Part shown: positions 56,538-64,000 of the stretch, piece by piece
How positions within the stretch are numbered: position 1 is the first letter of the stretch
Layout: the number at the start of each line of letters is the position of its first letter
The notes under the pieces: model-generated
What the model was told of the DNA's origin: nothing
What the model saw: only the letters and a program-made list of their open reading frames with translations
Database searches by the model: none
Position numbers and translations under genes: made by a program
Source of the DNA: Dyella subtropica
GTDB taxonomy: Bacteria > Pseudomonadota > Gammaproteobacteria > Xanthomonadales > Rhodanobacteraceae
DNA: 64,000 nt
Assembly (NCBI RefSeq): GCF_026283965.1
Contig: NZ_JAPDPD010000003.1
Coordinates: forward strand, 1 to 64,000
Direction of reading: 5' to 3'

Positions 56538-56552
56538 GTGACTGGCAGTCAC
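56538..56552. promoter_or_regulatory. LysR-type operator candidate
   Basis: GTGACTG-G-CAGTCAC is a perfect 15-base palindrome and contains the LysR box T-N11-A. It lies 23-37 bases upstream of the lysR start and about 105-120 bases before the efflux operon. Confidence 0.55.
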
Positions 56553-56657
56553 TACTGCATTGCACAAGAAACGGATTTTCTATACCTCAAAGTACACCTA
56601 TTCTCTCGCGCCTCGAACCGTTTGAACCAGCCGGTTTATTAATTCTTGGAGCGCAAG

Positions 56658-57854
56658 ATGAAGAAACGATGGATCTTCGCCACCCTCACCGTCGCTGCCG
56701 TGGCCGGTAGCTGGGCGGTCGTCGGCAACCGCGGCGCCAGCCATGCCCAGAGCGCTCCCGCTGGCGGCCCGCCCGAAGTCACCGTTGCCCAGGTCCTGAT
56801 GCGCGCGGTCAACGATTCCGATGAATTCACCGGTCGCCTGCAGGCCGTGGACACCATCGAACTGCGCCCTCGCGTAGGCGGCTACGTGGATTCGATCCAC
56901 TTCAAGGAAGGCGCCGCGGTGAAGAAGGGCGACCTGCTCTTCCGCATCGACCCGCGTCCCTTCCAGGCTGAAGTGGATCGTCTCAACGCCAATCTCAACC
57001 AGGCCCGTGCCGAACAGGCGCTGGCTGAGGCCAATGCCGGCCGCGGCCAGAAGCTACTGGAGCAACACGCCATCTCCCGCGAGGAAGGCGATCGCTTGGA
57101 CACCGCCGCGCAGAGCGCCAAAGCACAGGTAGCCTCGACCACCGCGGCCTTGCAGGCTGCCCGGCTCAACCTCGGCTTCACCGAGGTGCGGGCTGCCATC
57201 GATGGCCGCGTCAGCAATGCCCTGGTCACCCCGGGCAACCTGGTCACCAGCAACGACGTGCTCACCAGCGTGGTCAGCGTGGACCCGGTCTACGCCTACT
57301 TCGACGTGGACGAACACAGCTACTTGAAGCTGGACCAGTTGCGTCGCGAACACGGCAGTGCACCGAAGGTGGCGATGGCCTTGTCGAATGAATCGGGCTT
57401 CCCGCACGTGGGCCGCATCGACTTTGTCGACAACCAGCTGCGCGTCAGCTCCGGCACGATCCGCCTGCGTGCGGTATTCGATAACGCCGACGCTCGCTAC
57501 ACCCCGGGCCTGTATGTGCGCATCCAGCTACGCAGCGACAGCCGCCTCCCGCGCGCGCTGATCGATGACCGCGCCGTCGGCACCGACCTCGGCAACAAGT
57601 ATGTCTACGTGCTGAGCAAGGACCGCAAGGTCGAGTACCGCAAGATCAGCACCGGCCCGCTGCTGGATGGCCTGCGCGTAGTTAACGATGGTCTGAAGGC
57701 GGATGACGTGGTGGTGGTGAATGGCCTGCAGCGCGTGCGCCCCGGTGCCGAAGTGAACCCCACCAAGGTCGCCATGGACACCCGCACCCTCGATGCGAGC
57801 AAGCAGTTGGCGCAGGCCGGTGGTGCGTCCAGCAAGGCCGCGGCACAGAACTGA
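56658..57854 (+). CDS. RND efflux membrane fusion protein
   Basis: Periplasmic adaptor of 398 residues of the AcrA/MexE group. It has an N-terminal membrane anchor (about 8-24), the barrel-sandwich segments RPRVGGYVDSIHFKEG and VKKGDLLFRIDPRPF, an alpha-hairpin (about 105-170) and the TPGLYVRIQL beta-barrel end. No lipobox cysteine is seen, so it is held by the membrane helix. GGAG precedes the ATG at 56658. The RND pump and channel follow. Confidence 0.93.
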   Translation: MKKRWIFATLTVAAVAGSWAVVGNRGASHAQSAPAGGPPEVTVAQVLMRAVNDSDEFTGRLQAVDTIELRPRVGGYVDSIHFKEGAAVKKGDLLFRIDPRPFQAEVDRLNANLNQARAEQALAEANAGRGQKLLEQHAISREEGDRLDTAAQSAKAQVASTTAALQAARLNLGFTEVRAAIDGRVSNALVTPGNLVTSNDVLTSVVSVDPVYAYFDVDEHSYLKLDQLRREHGSAPKVAMALSNESGFPHVGRIDFVDNQLRVSSGTIRLRAVFDNADARYTPGLYVRIQLRSDSRLPRALIDDRAVGTDLGNKYVYVLSKDRKVEYRKISTGPLLDGLRVVNDGLKADDVVVVNGLQRVRPGAEVNPTKVAMDTRTLDASKQLAQAGGASSKAAAQN

Positions 57855-57930
57855 GCAAATCCAATAACTCCCTCCCTTGCGTGAAGCAGGGGAGGGTTAG
57901 GGAGGGGTGAAGCCCGCAAGCCCGGCGATG

Positions 57931-57991
57931 TCGCCGCAAGGGCTTACCCCCTCCCAACCTCCCCCTGTCCCACGGGACTAGCTTCGCGTCG
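57931..57991. repeat. dispersed repeat unit, copy of 34860-34920
   Basis: About 60 bases from CGCAAGGGCTTACCCC through GTCCCACGGGACTAGC to GCTTCGCGTCG match the reverse complement of 34861-34918 with about two changes. The neighbouring bases 57875-57915 hold a degraded facing unit (GGGGAGGGTTAGGGAGGGG). It lies between the fusion protein and pump genes, inside an otherwise continuous operon. Confidence 0.8.
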
Positions 57992-58070
57992 CTAGCAGGG
58001 GGAGGGGCAGAAGCAACACCACTCCTTCCCCACTCGCTGGGAAGGAGCCAGAGCTACCAGGACCGATTCG

Positions 58071-61000
58071 ATGAAAATCGCCCAATTTTTCGTGGACAGG
58101 CCGATTCTGGCCGGCGTCCTCTCCGTACTGATCGTCATCGCTGGCGCGATCTCGCTGTTCCAGCTGCCGATCAGCGAATACCCGGAAGTGGTGCCGCCCA
58201 CCGTGGTGGTGCGCGCCAGCTACCCGGGTGCCAACCCGAAAGTCATCGCTGAAACCGTCGCCACGCCGTTGGAAGAACAGATCAACGGCGTGGAAGGCAT
58301 GCTCTACACCGCCTCGCAGGCGACCAGCGACGGCGCGATGACGCTCACCGTGACCTTCGCGCTGGGCACCGACCTGGACAACGCCCAGGTGCAGGTGCAG
58401 AACCGCGTGTCGCAGGCGCTGACCAAGCTGCCGCAGGAAGTGCAGCGGCTTGGCGTGACCACGCAAAAGAGCTCGCCCGACCTGACCATGGTGGTGCATG
58501 TGATCTCGCCGGATCAGCGCTACAACATGCTCTATCTGTCGAACTATGCGCGCCTGCATATCAAGGATCAGCTCGCCCGCCTCAATGGCGTGGGCGACGT
58601 GCAGATCTTCGGTGCCGGCGAATACAGCATGCGCGTGTGGCTGGACCCGCAGCGCCTGGCCACGCGCCAGCTCACCACCGGCGACGTGATCCACGCGATC
58701 CAGGAGCAGAACGTGGCGGTGGCCGCCGGTGCACTGAATGCGCCGCCCGGTCCGAGCAGCAATGCGTTCCAGCTCAACATCAATACGCAGGGCCGCCTGG
58801 TCAACGAGGAAGACTTCCTCAACATCATCGTGCGCACTGAAGCGAATGGCGCGGTAACGCACCTGCGCGACGTGGCACGCGTGGAGCTGGGCTCCAACAA
58901 CTACGCGCTGCGCAGCTTGCTCAACAACCGCCCTGCCGTGGCGCTGCCGATCTTCGCCCGCCCGGGTTCCAACGCCATCCAGATTTCCGACGAGGTTCGC
59001 GCCACCATGGCCGAGCTGAAGAAGGATTTCCCGCAGGGCGTGGACTTCAGCATCGTGTACGACCCCACCGTCTTCGTGCGCGGCTCGATCGACGCGGTGG
59101 TCCACACGTTGTTCGAAGCGATCCTGCTGGTGGTGCTGGTGGTGATCCTGTTCCTGCAGACCTGGCGGGCCTCGATCATTCCGCTGGTGGCGGTGCCGGT
59201 GTCGTTGATCGGTACCTTCGCGGTGATGCATCTCGCGGGCTTCTCGCTCAACGCGTTGTCGCTGTTCGGCCTGGTGCTGGCCATCGGCATCGTGGTGGAC
59301 GACGCCATCGTGGTGGTGGAGAACGTCGAACGACACATTGAGCACGGGCTGTCGCCGAAAGAGGCGACGCGCAAAGCCATGACCGAAGTCACCGGCCCGA
59401 TCGTCGCCACGGCGCTGGTGCTGTGCGCGGTGTTCGTGCCTGCGGCCTTCATCAGCGGCCTGACGGGGCAGTTCTATCGCCAGTTCGCGTTGACCATCGC
59501 CATCTCCACGGTGATCTCGGCCTTCAACTCGCTCACCCTGAGCCCCGCCCTCGCCGCCGTGCTGCTGAAGGAGCACAACGCGCCGAAGGACAAGCTCAGC
59601 GTGTGGATCGACCGCTTGTTCGGCTGGGTGTTTCGTCCGTTCAACCGCATGTTCATCCGCAGCGCCAACGGCTACGTGGGCGGCGTCAAGCGCATCCTGC
59701 GCAGCGGCACCGTCGCGCTGATCATCTATGGCGGCCTGGTGCTGCTGGGTGTGTTCGGCTTCGTGCATGTGCCGACCGGTTTCGTGCCGGCACAGGACAA
59801 GCAGTACCTGGTGTCGTTCGCGCAGCTGCCGGATGCGGCCTCGCTGGATCGTTCGGAAGACGTGATCCGCCGCATGAGCGACATCGCGCTGAAGCAGCCG
59901 GGCGTGGAAAGCGCGGTGGCCTTCCCCGGCCTGTCGATCAACGGCTTCACCAACAGCACCAACTCCGGCATCGTGTTCGTCACGCTCAAGCCGTTCGAGG
60001 AGCGTCGCGATGCGTCGCTGTCGGCCGGTGCGATTGCCGGTGCGCTCAACCAGAAGTACGCGTCGATCCAGGACGCCTACATCGCGGTGTTCCCGCCGCC
60101 GCCGGTGATGGGCCTGGGCACGATCGGCGGTTTCCGCCTGCAGGTGGAGGATCGCTCCGACGTCGGCTTCGAGGAGTTGTTCAAGCAGACCCAGGGCCTG
60201 ATCGCCGCAAGCCGTAAGGATCCTGCACTGGCCGGCCTGTTCTCCAGCTACCAGGTGAGCGTGCCGCAGATCGACGCCAACGTGGATCGCGAGAAGGCGA
60301 AGTCGGAAGGCGTGGATCTGGCCGATGTGTACCAGACCATGCAGGCCTATCTCGGCTCGCTATACGTCAACGACTTCAACCGCTTCGGCCGCACCTATCA
60401 GGTCAACGTGTCGGCGGAGCCGGGTTTCCGTCACGAGCCGGAAGACATTCTGCAGCTGAAGACGCGCAATGCACGCGGTGAAGCCGTGCCGCTGGGTTCG
60501 TTCGTCACGGTGAAGCAGAGCGTGGGTCCGGAACGCGTGATGCACTACAACGGTTACCCGACCGCCGAAATCAACGGCGGCCCGGCACCGGGCTTCAGTA
60601 GCGGTCAGGCGCAGGCAGCGATCGAAAAGCTGGCACACGACAACCTGCCCAATGGCATGACCTTCGAGTGGACCGAGCTGACCTATCAGCAGATCCTCGC
60701 CGGCAATACCGCTGGCCTGGTATTCCCACTCTGCGTGCTGCTGGTGTTCCTGGTGCTGGCATCGCTGTATGAGAGCCTGGCACTGCCACTGGCGGTGATC
60801 CTGATCGTGCCGATGGTGCTGCTGTCCGCGATCACCGGCGTGTGGGTGTCGGGTGGCGACAACAACATCTTCACCCAGATCGGCCTGATCGTGCTGGTGG
60901 GCCTGGCGTGCAAGAACGCGATCCTGATCGTGGAGTTTGCCCGCGAAGCGCAAATCAACGACGGCATGGACCGCGTGCAGGCCGTGCTGGAAGCCGCCCG

Positions 61001-61268
61001 CCTGCGACTGCGCCCGATCCTGATGACCTCGTTCGCTTTCATCATGGGCGTGGTGCCACTGGTGACCTCGCACGGCGCCGGTGCGGAAATGCGCCACGCA
61101 ATGGGTGTGGCGGTGTTCGCCGGCATGCTGGGCGTCACCTTCTTCGGGTTGATCTTCACCCCGCTGTTCTACGTGCTGATCCGCGGCTGGAGCGAGCGGA
61201 TCAGTGAACGCCGCCGCGCACGCAAGGCCGCCCACGGCCTGCCCGCCCCGGCGATGGAGGAGCATTGA
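58071..61268 (+). CDS. RND multidrug efflux pump (HAE1 family)
   Basis: Inner-membrane proton-driven pump of 1065 residues with 12 membrane segments and two large periplasmic loops. The proton-relay Asp pair lies in GIVVDDAIVVVEN near residue 409, and the partner lysine in GLACKNAILIVEFA. The N-terminal FFVDRPILAGVLS is typical. AGGACC precedes the ATG. Sequence is closest in type to MexF. It lies 216 bases after the adaptor gene with a repeat between. Confidence 0.95.
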   Translation: MKIAQFFVDRPILAGVLSVLIVIAGAISLFQLPISEYPEVVPPTVVVRASYPGANPKVIAETVATPLEEQINGVEGMLYTASQATSDGAMTLTVTFALGTDLDNAQVQVQNRVSQALTKLPQEVQRLGVTTQKSSPDLTMVVHVISPDQRYNMLYLSNYARLHIKDQLARLNGVGDVQIFGAGEYSMRVWLDPQRLATRQLTTGDVIHAIQEQNVAVAAGALNAPPGPSSNAFQLNINTQGRLVNEEDFLNIIVRTEANGAVTHLRDVARVELGSNNYALRSLLNNRPAVALPIFARPGSNAIQISDEVRATMAELKKDFPQGVDFSIVYDPTVFVRGSIDAVVHTLFEAILLVVLVVILFLQTWRASIIPLVAVPVSLIGTFAVMHLAGFSLNALSLFGLVLAIGIVVDDAIVVVENVERHIEHGLSPKEATRKAMTEVTGPIVATALVLCAVFVPAAFISGLTGQFYRQFALTIAISTVISAFNSLTLSPALAAVLLKEHNAPKDKLSVWIDRLFGWVFRPFNRMFIRSANGYVGGVKRILRSGTVALIIYGGLVLLGVFGFVHVPTGFVPAQDKQYLVSFAQLPDAASLDRSEDVIRRMSDIALKQPGVESAVAFPGLSINGFTNSTNSGIVFVTLKPFEERRDASLSAGAIAGALNQKYASIQDAYIAVFPPPPVMGLGTIGGFRLQVEDRSDVGFEELFKQTQGLIAASRKDPALAGLFSSYQVSVPQIDANVDREKAKSEGVDLADVYQTMQAYLGSLYVNDFNRFGRTYQVNVSAEPGFRHEPEDILQLKTRNARGEAVPLGSFVTVKQSVGPERVMHYNGYPTAEINGGPAPGFSSGQAQAAIEKLAHDNLPNGMTFEWTELTYQQILAGNTAGLVFPLCVLLVFLVLASLYESLALPLAVILIVPMVLLSAITGVWVSGGDNNIFTQIGLIVLVGLACKNAILIVEFAREAQINDGMDRVQAVLEAARLRLRPILMTSFAFIMGVVPLVTSHGAGAEMRHAMGVAVFAGMLGVTFFGLIFTPLFYVLIRGWSERISERRRARKAAHGLPAPAMEEH

Positions 61269-61269
61269 G

Positions 61270-62697
61270 ATGATTAAGCAGATGAGTGCCTTGGCAGCGG
61301 CCCTGTTGCTGGCAGGCTGCGTAAGCGTGGGGCCGGACTACCACCGGCCCGACGAAAAGCCGCTGACCTTGCAGGATGCCGATGCGAAGCAGGAGAGCGC
61401 GCAAGACTTCCAGGCAAACTGGTGGAAGCAGTTCAACGATCCGACGCTGGACGCCTTAGTCCAGCGCGCGGCGAAGAACGCGCCCGACCTGAAGATCGCC
61501 ATCGCGCACCTGCAGGAATCGCGTGCCCTGCTCGGCGTCAGCCGCGCCGACCAGTGGCCCACGGTGAATGCGGCTGCAAGTTACACGCGCACCCGCGGCC
61601 AGGTGCCCGGTGTCACCACCAAACGCGTCACGTCGGAGACCTACCAGGCCGGGTTCGATGCCAGTTGGGAGCTGGACCTGTTCGGCGGCGTGCGCCGCTC
61701 GGTGGAAGCCGCCGGTGCCCAGGCCGATGCCAGCTCTGCTTCGTTGCAGGACGCGCAGGTAACGTTGTTCGCCGATGTCGCGCGCTACTACTTCGATCTA
61801 CGCGGTACCCAACTGCGCATCGACGTGGCCAAACGCGATATCGACAACCAGCGCGAGTCGCTGCGCCTGATCCAGGCACGTTCGGATATCGGCACCGGTT
61901 CGGAGCAGGATGTGGCCAGTGCCAACGCACGCCTCAGTTTTGTCGAGGCGCAGCTGCCGGTGCTGGAAACCCAGGCGCACGCGGATGCCTCGCATCTTGC
62001 CGTGCTGCTTGGCGAACGCCCGGGCGAACTGGACATCGACCTGTCGTCGCAGAACTTCAAGGCGATCGATGTCGCGTTGCCCATCGGGTCGGCCGGCGAT
62101 GTGCTGTCGCGTCGTCCCGACGTGCGGGTGGCCGAACGCGAACTCGCCGCTGCGAACGCACGCATCGGCGTGGCCAAGGCGGACTGGTTCCCGCACATCA
62201 CGCTGGGTGGTTTCGTTGGCTTCCTCGCCGGCCAGAGCAACAACTTCGGCAGTCCGTCCACACGTGCGTGGTCGATCGCGCCGAGCATCAGCTGGCCTGG
62301 CCTGAACGTGCAGCGCGTGCGTTCCAACGTAAAGGCCAGCGAGGCGCGTGCCGATGCGGCATTGGCAAACTATCAGCGCACCGTGCTACAGGCGGTGGAA
62401 GACGTCAGCAATTCGCTGGTCGGCTTCAACCTGCAACGCGAACGCGTGCAGAAGCTGCTCGATCAGGTGACGCAGAGCCGTCGCGCCACCGAGCTGGCCC
62501 GTGTGCGCTACAACGAAGGCGCCGCGGATTTCCTGCAATTGCTCGATGCCGAACGCACCCAGCTGACCGCCGAGGATTCCCTGGCCGAAGCGGAGGCCGC
62601 CATCAACCTGCGCGCCGTCGCGGTGTACAAGGCGCTGGGCGGCGGCTGGCAGGCCTGCGGCGACGAACGCTGCAGTCAGATCGCACAGGTGCAGTAA
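61270..62697 (+). CDS. outer membrane efflux lipoprotein (OprM/OprN type)
   Basis: TolC-family channel of 475 residues. The signal ends in a lipobox LLLAGC, so it is a lipoprotein. Two OEP repeats with long helical hairpins follow, with ANWWKQFNDPTLDALV and GGFVGFLAGQSNNF as family segments. The ATG at 61270 has GGAGG and begins right after the pump stop, so translation is linked. Confidence 0.95.
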   Translation: MIKQMSALAAALLLAGCVSVGPDYHRPDEKPLTLQDADAKQESAQDFQANWWKQFNDPTLDALVQRAAKNAPDLKIAIAHLQESRALLGVSRADQWPTVNAAASYTRTRGQVPGVTTKRVTSETYQAGFDASWELDLFGGVRRSVEAAGAQADASSASLQDAQVTLFADVARYYFDLRGTQLRIDVAKRDIDNQRESLRLIQARSDIGTGSEQDVASANARLSFVEAQLPVLETQAHADASHLAVLLGERPGELDIDLSSQNFKAIDVALPIGSAGDVLSRRPDVRVAERELAAANARIGVAKADWFPHITLGGFVGFLAGQSNNFGSPSTRAWSIAPSISWPGLNVQRVRSNVKASEARADAALANYQRTVLQAVEDVSNSLVGFNLQRERVQKLLDQVTQSRRATELARVRYNEGAADFLQLLDAERTQLTAEDSLAEAEAAINLRAVAVYKALGGGWQACGDERCSQIAQVQ

Positions 62698-62904
62698 GAG
62701 CCTGCCTATGGTCTCCCCGTGGCCCGCGTTGTCGTTGAGTGGCCGCCATGCGGCAGCTCAACGACAACCCTTCGGGCCGGGTCTGTTTGCCCACAGGCCG
62801 GCGTCATCACTCAGTCGTGTACGGACGTACACTCCTTCGTTCTTCCTTGTCCTGCGCGCAAACAGCTCCCGGCGCGGGCCACGGGGAGACCATAGACAGG
62901 CTCT
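62697..62904. repeat. 208-base nested inverted repeat (MITE- or REPIN-like)
   Basis: Terminal arms of 32 bases (62697-62728 and 62873-62904) pair with one mismatch. Inside lie GTTGTCGTTGAG/CTCAACGACAAC (62728-62739/62757-62768), CTGTTTGC/GCAAACAG (62783-62790/62858-62865) and GTGTACG/CGTACAC (62817-62832). The whole would fold into a three-way or clover shape. It starts at the channel gene stop and ends 12 bases before the SDR gene. It could be mobile, a terminator, or both. Confidence 0.85.
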
Positions 62905-62916
62905 AAGTGCGACGCT

Positions 62917-63681
62917 ATGAATGCGCTCCCATTTCCACGTCGCTCCCCGCGTGAGCGCACGCTGGCTACCGAACCACCGCTGACCCAGCGCGTTGCGCTG
63001 GTCAGCGGTGCCAATCGCGGGCTCGGCCTTGAAGTCGCCCGACAGCTCGGCACCAGCGGTATGACCGTGCTACTCGGTGCGCGCAATCTCGCCGCCGGTG
63101 AAAGAGCGGCGAAGCAGTTGCGTCGCGCCGGCAGTGATGTGGTGGCCGTGCAACTGGATGTCACCCAGCAAGCCGATGTCGATGCGATAGCCTCGCGCAT
63201 CGAGCGGGACTTCGGCCGGCTCGACATTCTGGTCAACAACGCCGGCGCATTCTTCGACACCGGCAACCGCGCCTCGTCAGTCGATCTATCCAGCGTGCAA
63301 AGCGCGCTGGACACCAACCTGCTCGGCGCCTGGCGCTTGAGCGAAGCCGCCGTGCCGCTGATGCGCCGCCACGCCTACGGCCGCATCGTCAACGTATCCA
63401 GCGGCTGCGGCGCCGTCGACAGCGGCGGCGAAGATTGCCCCGCCTATCGCGTCTCCAAAGCCGCTCTCAACAGCTATACACGCATGCTCGCCGGCGAACT
63501 GCGCGGCAGCGGCATTCTGGTCAACGCCGTTTGCCCCGGCTGGGTCGCCACCGACATGGGCGGCCCCGGCGGTCGCCCCGTCGCCGACGGCGCCGCCGGC
63601 ATCGTCTGGGCCGCTTGCCTGCCCATGCAGGGTTCGATCACCGGCGGCTTCTTTCGCGATCGCGCACCCATTGCCTGGTAA
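62917..63681 (+). CDS. short-chain dehydrogenase/reductase
   Basis: Rossmann-fold oxidoreductase of 254 residues. The cofactor motif is SGANRGLGLEVA, the strand NNAG is present, and the catalytic triad part YRVSKAALN is intact. It resembles carbonyl-reductase-like SDRs. It follows the efflux operon across the nested repeat and precedes a SnoaL-like gene by 22 bases. Substrate unknown. Confidence 0.9.
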   Translation: MNALPFPRRSPRERTLATEPPLTQRVALVSGANRGLGLEVARQLGTSGMTVLLGARNLAAGERAAKQLRRAGSDVVAVQLDVTQQADVDAIASRIERDFGRLDILVNNAGAFFDTGNRASSVDLSSVQSALDTNLLGAWRLSEAAVPLMRRHAYGRIVNVSSGCGAVDSGGEDCPAYRVSKAALNSYTRMLAGELRGSGILVNAVCPGWVATDMGGPGGRPVADGAAGIVWAACLPMQGSITGGFFRDRAPIAW

Positions 63682-63703
63682 CCACTTACTACACGGAACT
63701 CTC

Positions 63704-64000
63704 ATGTCAGCCAGCACACATCGCGTCGTTGTTTCGCCAGAAGACCGCGTAGAAATTGTCGATGCGCTCTACCGCTTCGGTGCCGGTCAGGATCTGGGCG
63801 ACCGCGCACTGTTCGAATCGGCGTTCTCCGCGACAGCCACACTCGACTTCACCGGCCCCGCTCTCCGCCTCGGCGCCACCATCCCCGTGTTCGAAGGCAG
63901 GCAAGCCATCGCCGACATCATCTTCGGCAACCTCGATGGGATCGACACCACCCACACCATCACCAATCCACGCATCACGGCATACAACGGCCATAGCGCC
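63704..64000 (+). CDS. SnoaL-like (NTF2 fold) protein, truncated by the window end
   Basis: The first 99 codons are in the window. They begin MSASTHRVVVSPEDRVEIVD and continue with DALYRFGAGQDLGDRALFE and LDFTGPALRLGA, typical of SnoaL-like polyketide-cyclase/isomerase-fold proteins. ACGGAA lies before the ATG. It follows the SDR gene by 22 bases and may be cotranscribed. Confidence 0.8.
   Translation, partial: MSASTHRVVVSPEDRVEIVDALYRFGAGQDLGDRALFESAFSATATLDFTGPALRLGATIPVFEGRQAIADIIFGNLDGIDTTHTITNPRITAYNGHSA

Noticed and set aside
57978..59768. Long His-rich frame antisense to the RND pump
   Set aside because: Typical antisense artefact of a GC-rich gene; no motif.

Overview
The window looks like chromosomal DNA from a high-GC gammaproteobacterium of the Xanthomonadales, most likely Rhodanobacteraceae (Dyella, Rhodanobacter or Luteibacter type). 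Reasons are gene order and protein type: an rRNA operon leader next to tyrS, the coaBC-dut-algC block with a long membrane-anchored AlgC opposite radC, argS followed by a SPOR protein, ntrBC and glnA apart from each other, and many short intergenic palindromes. The genus was not tested by comparison. No prophage, insertion sequence, CRISPR array or tRNA was seen.

Layout. 1-306: tandem promoters and boxA leader of an rRNA operon that runs off the left edge. 307-6030: tyrS, then a murein turnover group (M23 peptidase, anmK, AmpG-like permease) with a lone ribbon-helix-helix protein. 6032-16548: housekeeping block (xthA, GNAT, pyrE, DUF4124, algC, dut, coaBC, radC, argS, SPOR protein). 16693-20548: 3-hydroxyisobutyrate-dehydrogenase-like gene and a ketone-body/PHB-type trio (bdhA, adc, DUF3734 patatin). 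20600-23617: divergent polyamine genes speA and speE. 23686-32043: small membrane protein, orphan ParA, sixA, yceI, PLD lipoprotein, TonB-like protein, thiolase and two unrecognised proteins. 32251-39077: PAS/GGDEF/EAL protein, GNAT, ntrC, ntrB and a Fic protein with a three-operator array. 39190-41517: gene-poor stretch with an SRPBCC gene and a secreted protein. 41518-44629: probable split borosin pair (alpha-N-methyltransferase and leader/precursor) followed by a TPR-diguanylate cyclase. 44726-51517: VOC, TetR/GST pair, AraC, glnA with a sigma-54/NtrC promoter, degenerate MBL protein and a DUF4440 protein. 51790-55455: uppP, wHTH-TPR regulator, serine hydrolase. 55559-64000: LysR regulator divergent from a complete RND efflux operon, then an SDR and a truncated SnoaL-like gene.

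How the genes connect. The M23 peptidase, AnmK and AmpG homologue fit release, import and recycling of murein fragments. NtrB/NtrC probably activate glnA through the enhancer and sigma-54 promoter seen about 45-165 bases upstream of its start codon. The membrane fusion protein, RND pump and outer membrane channel form one efflux machine, probably controlled by the divergent LysR protein.

The most novel item is at 41518-42841: a borosin-type methyltransferase with the Tyr-Arg-Tyr catalytic pattern and a small protein resembling the borosin binding domain of split precursors, with a c-di-GMP synthase 12 bases downstream. The second is three TTAAAG-N4-CTTTAA operators spaced exactly 31 bases apart upstream of the Fic gene. 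Dispersed palindromes, including a 208-base nested inverted repeat after the efflux operon, form a third theme.
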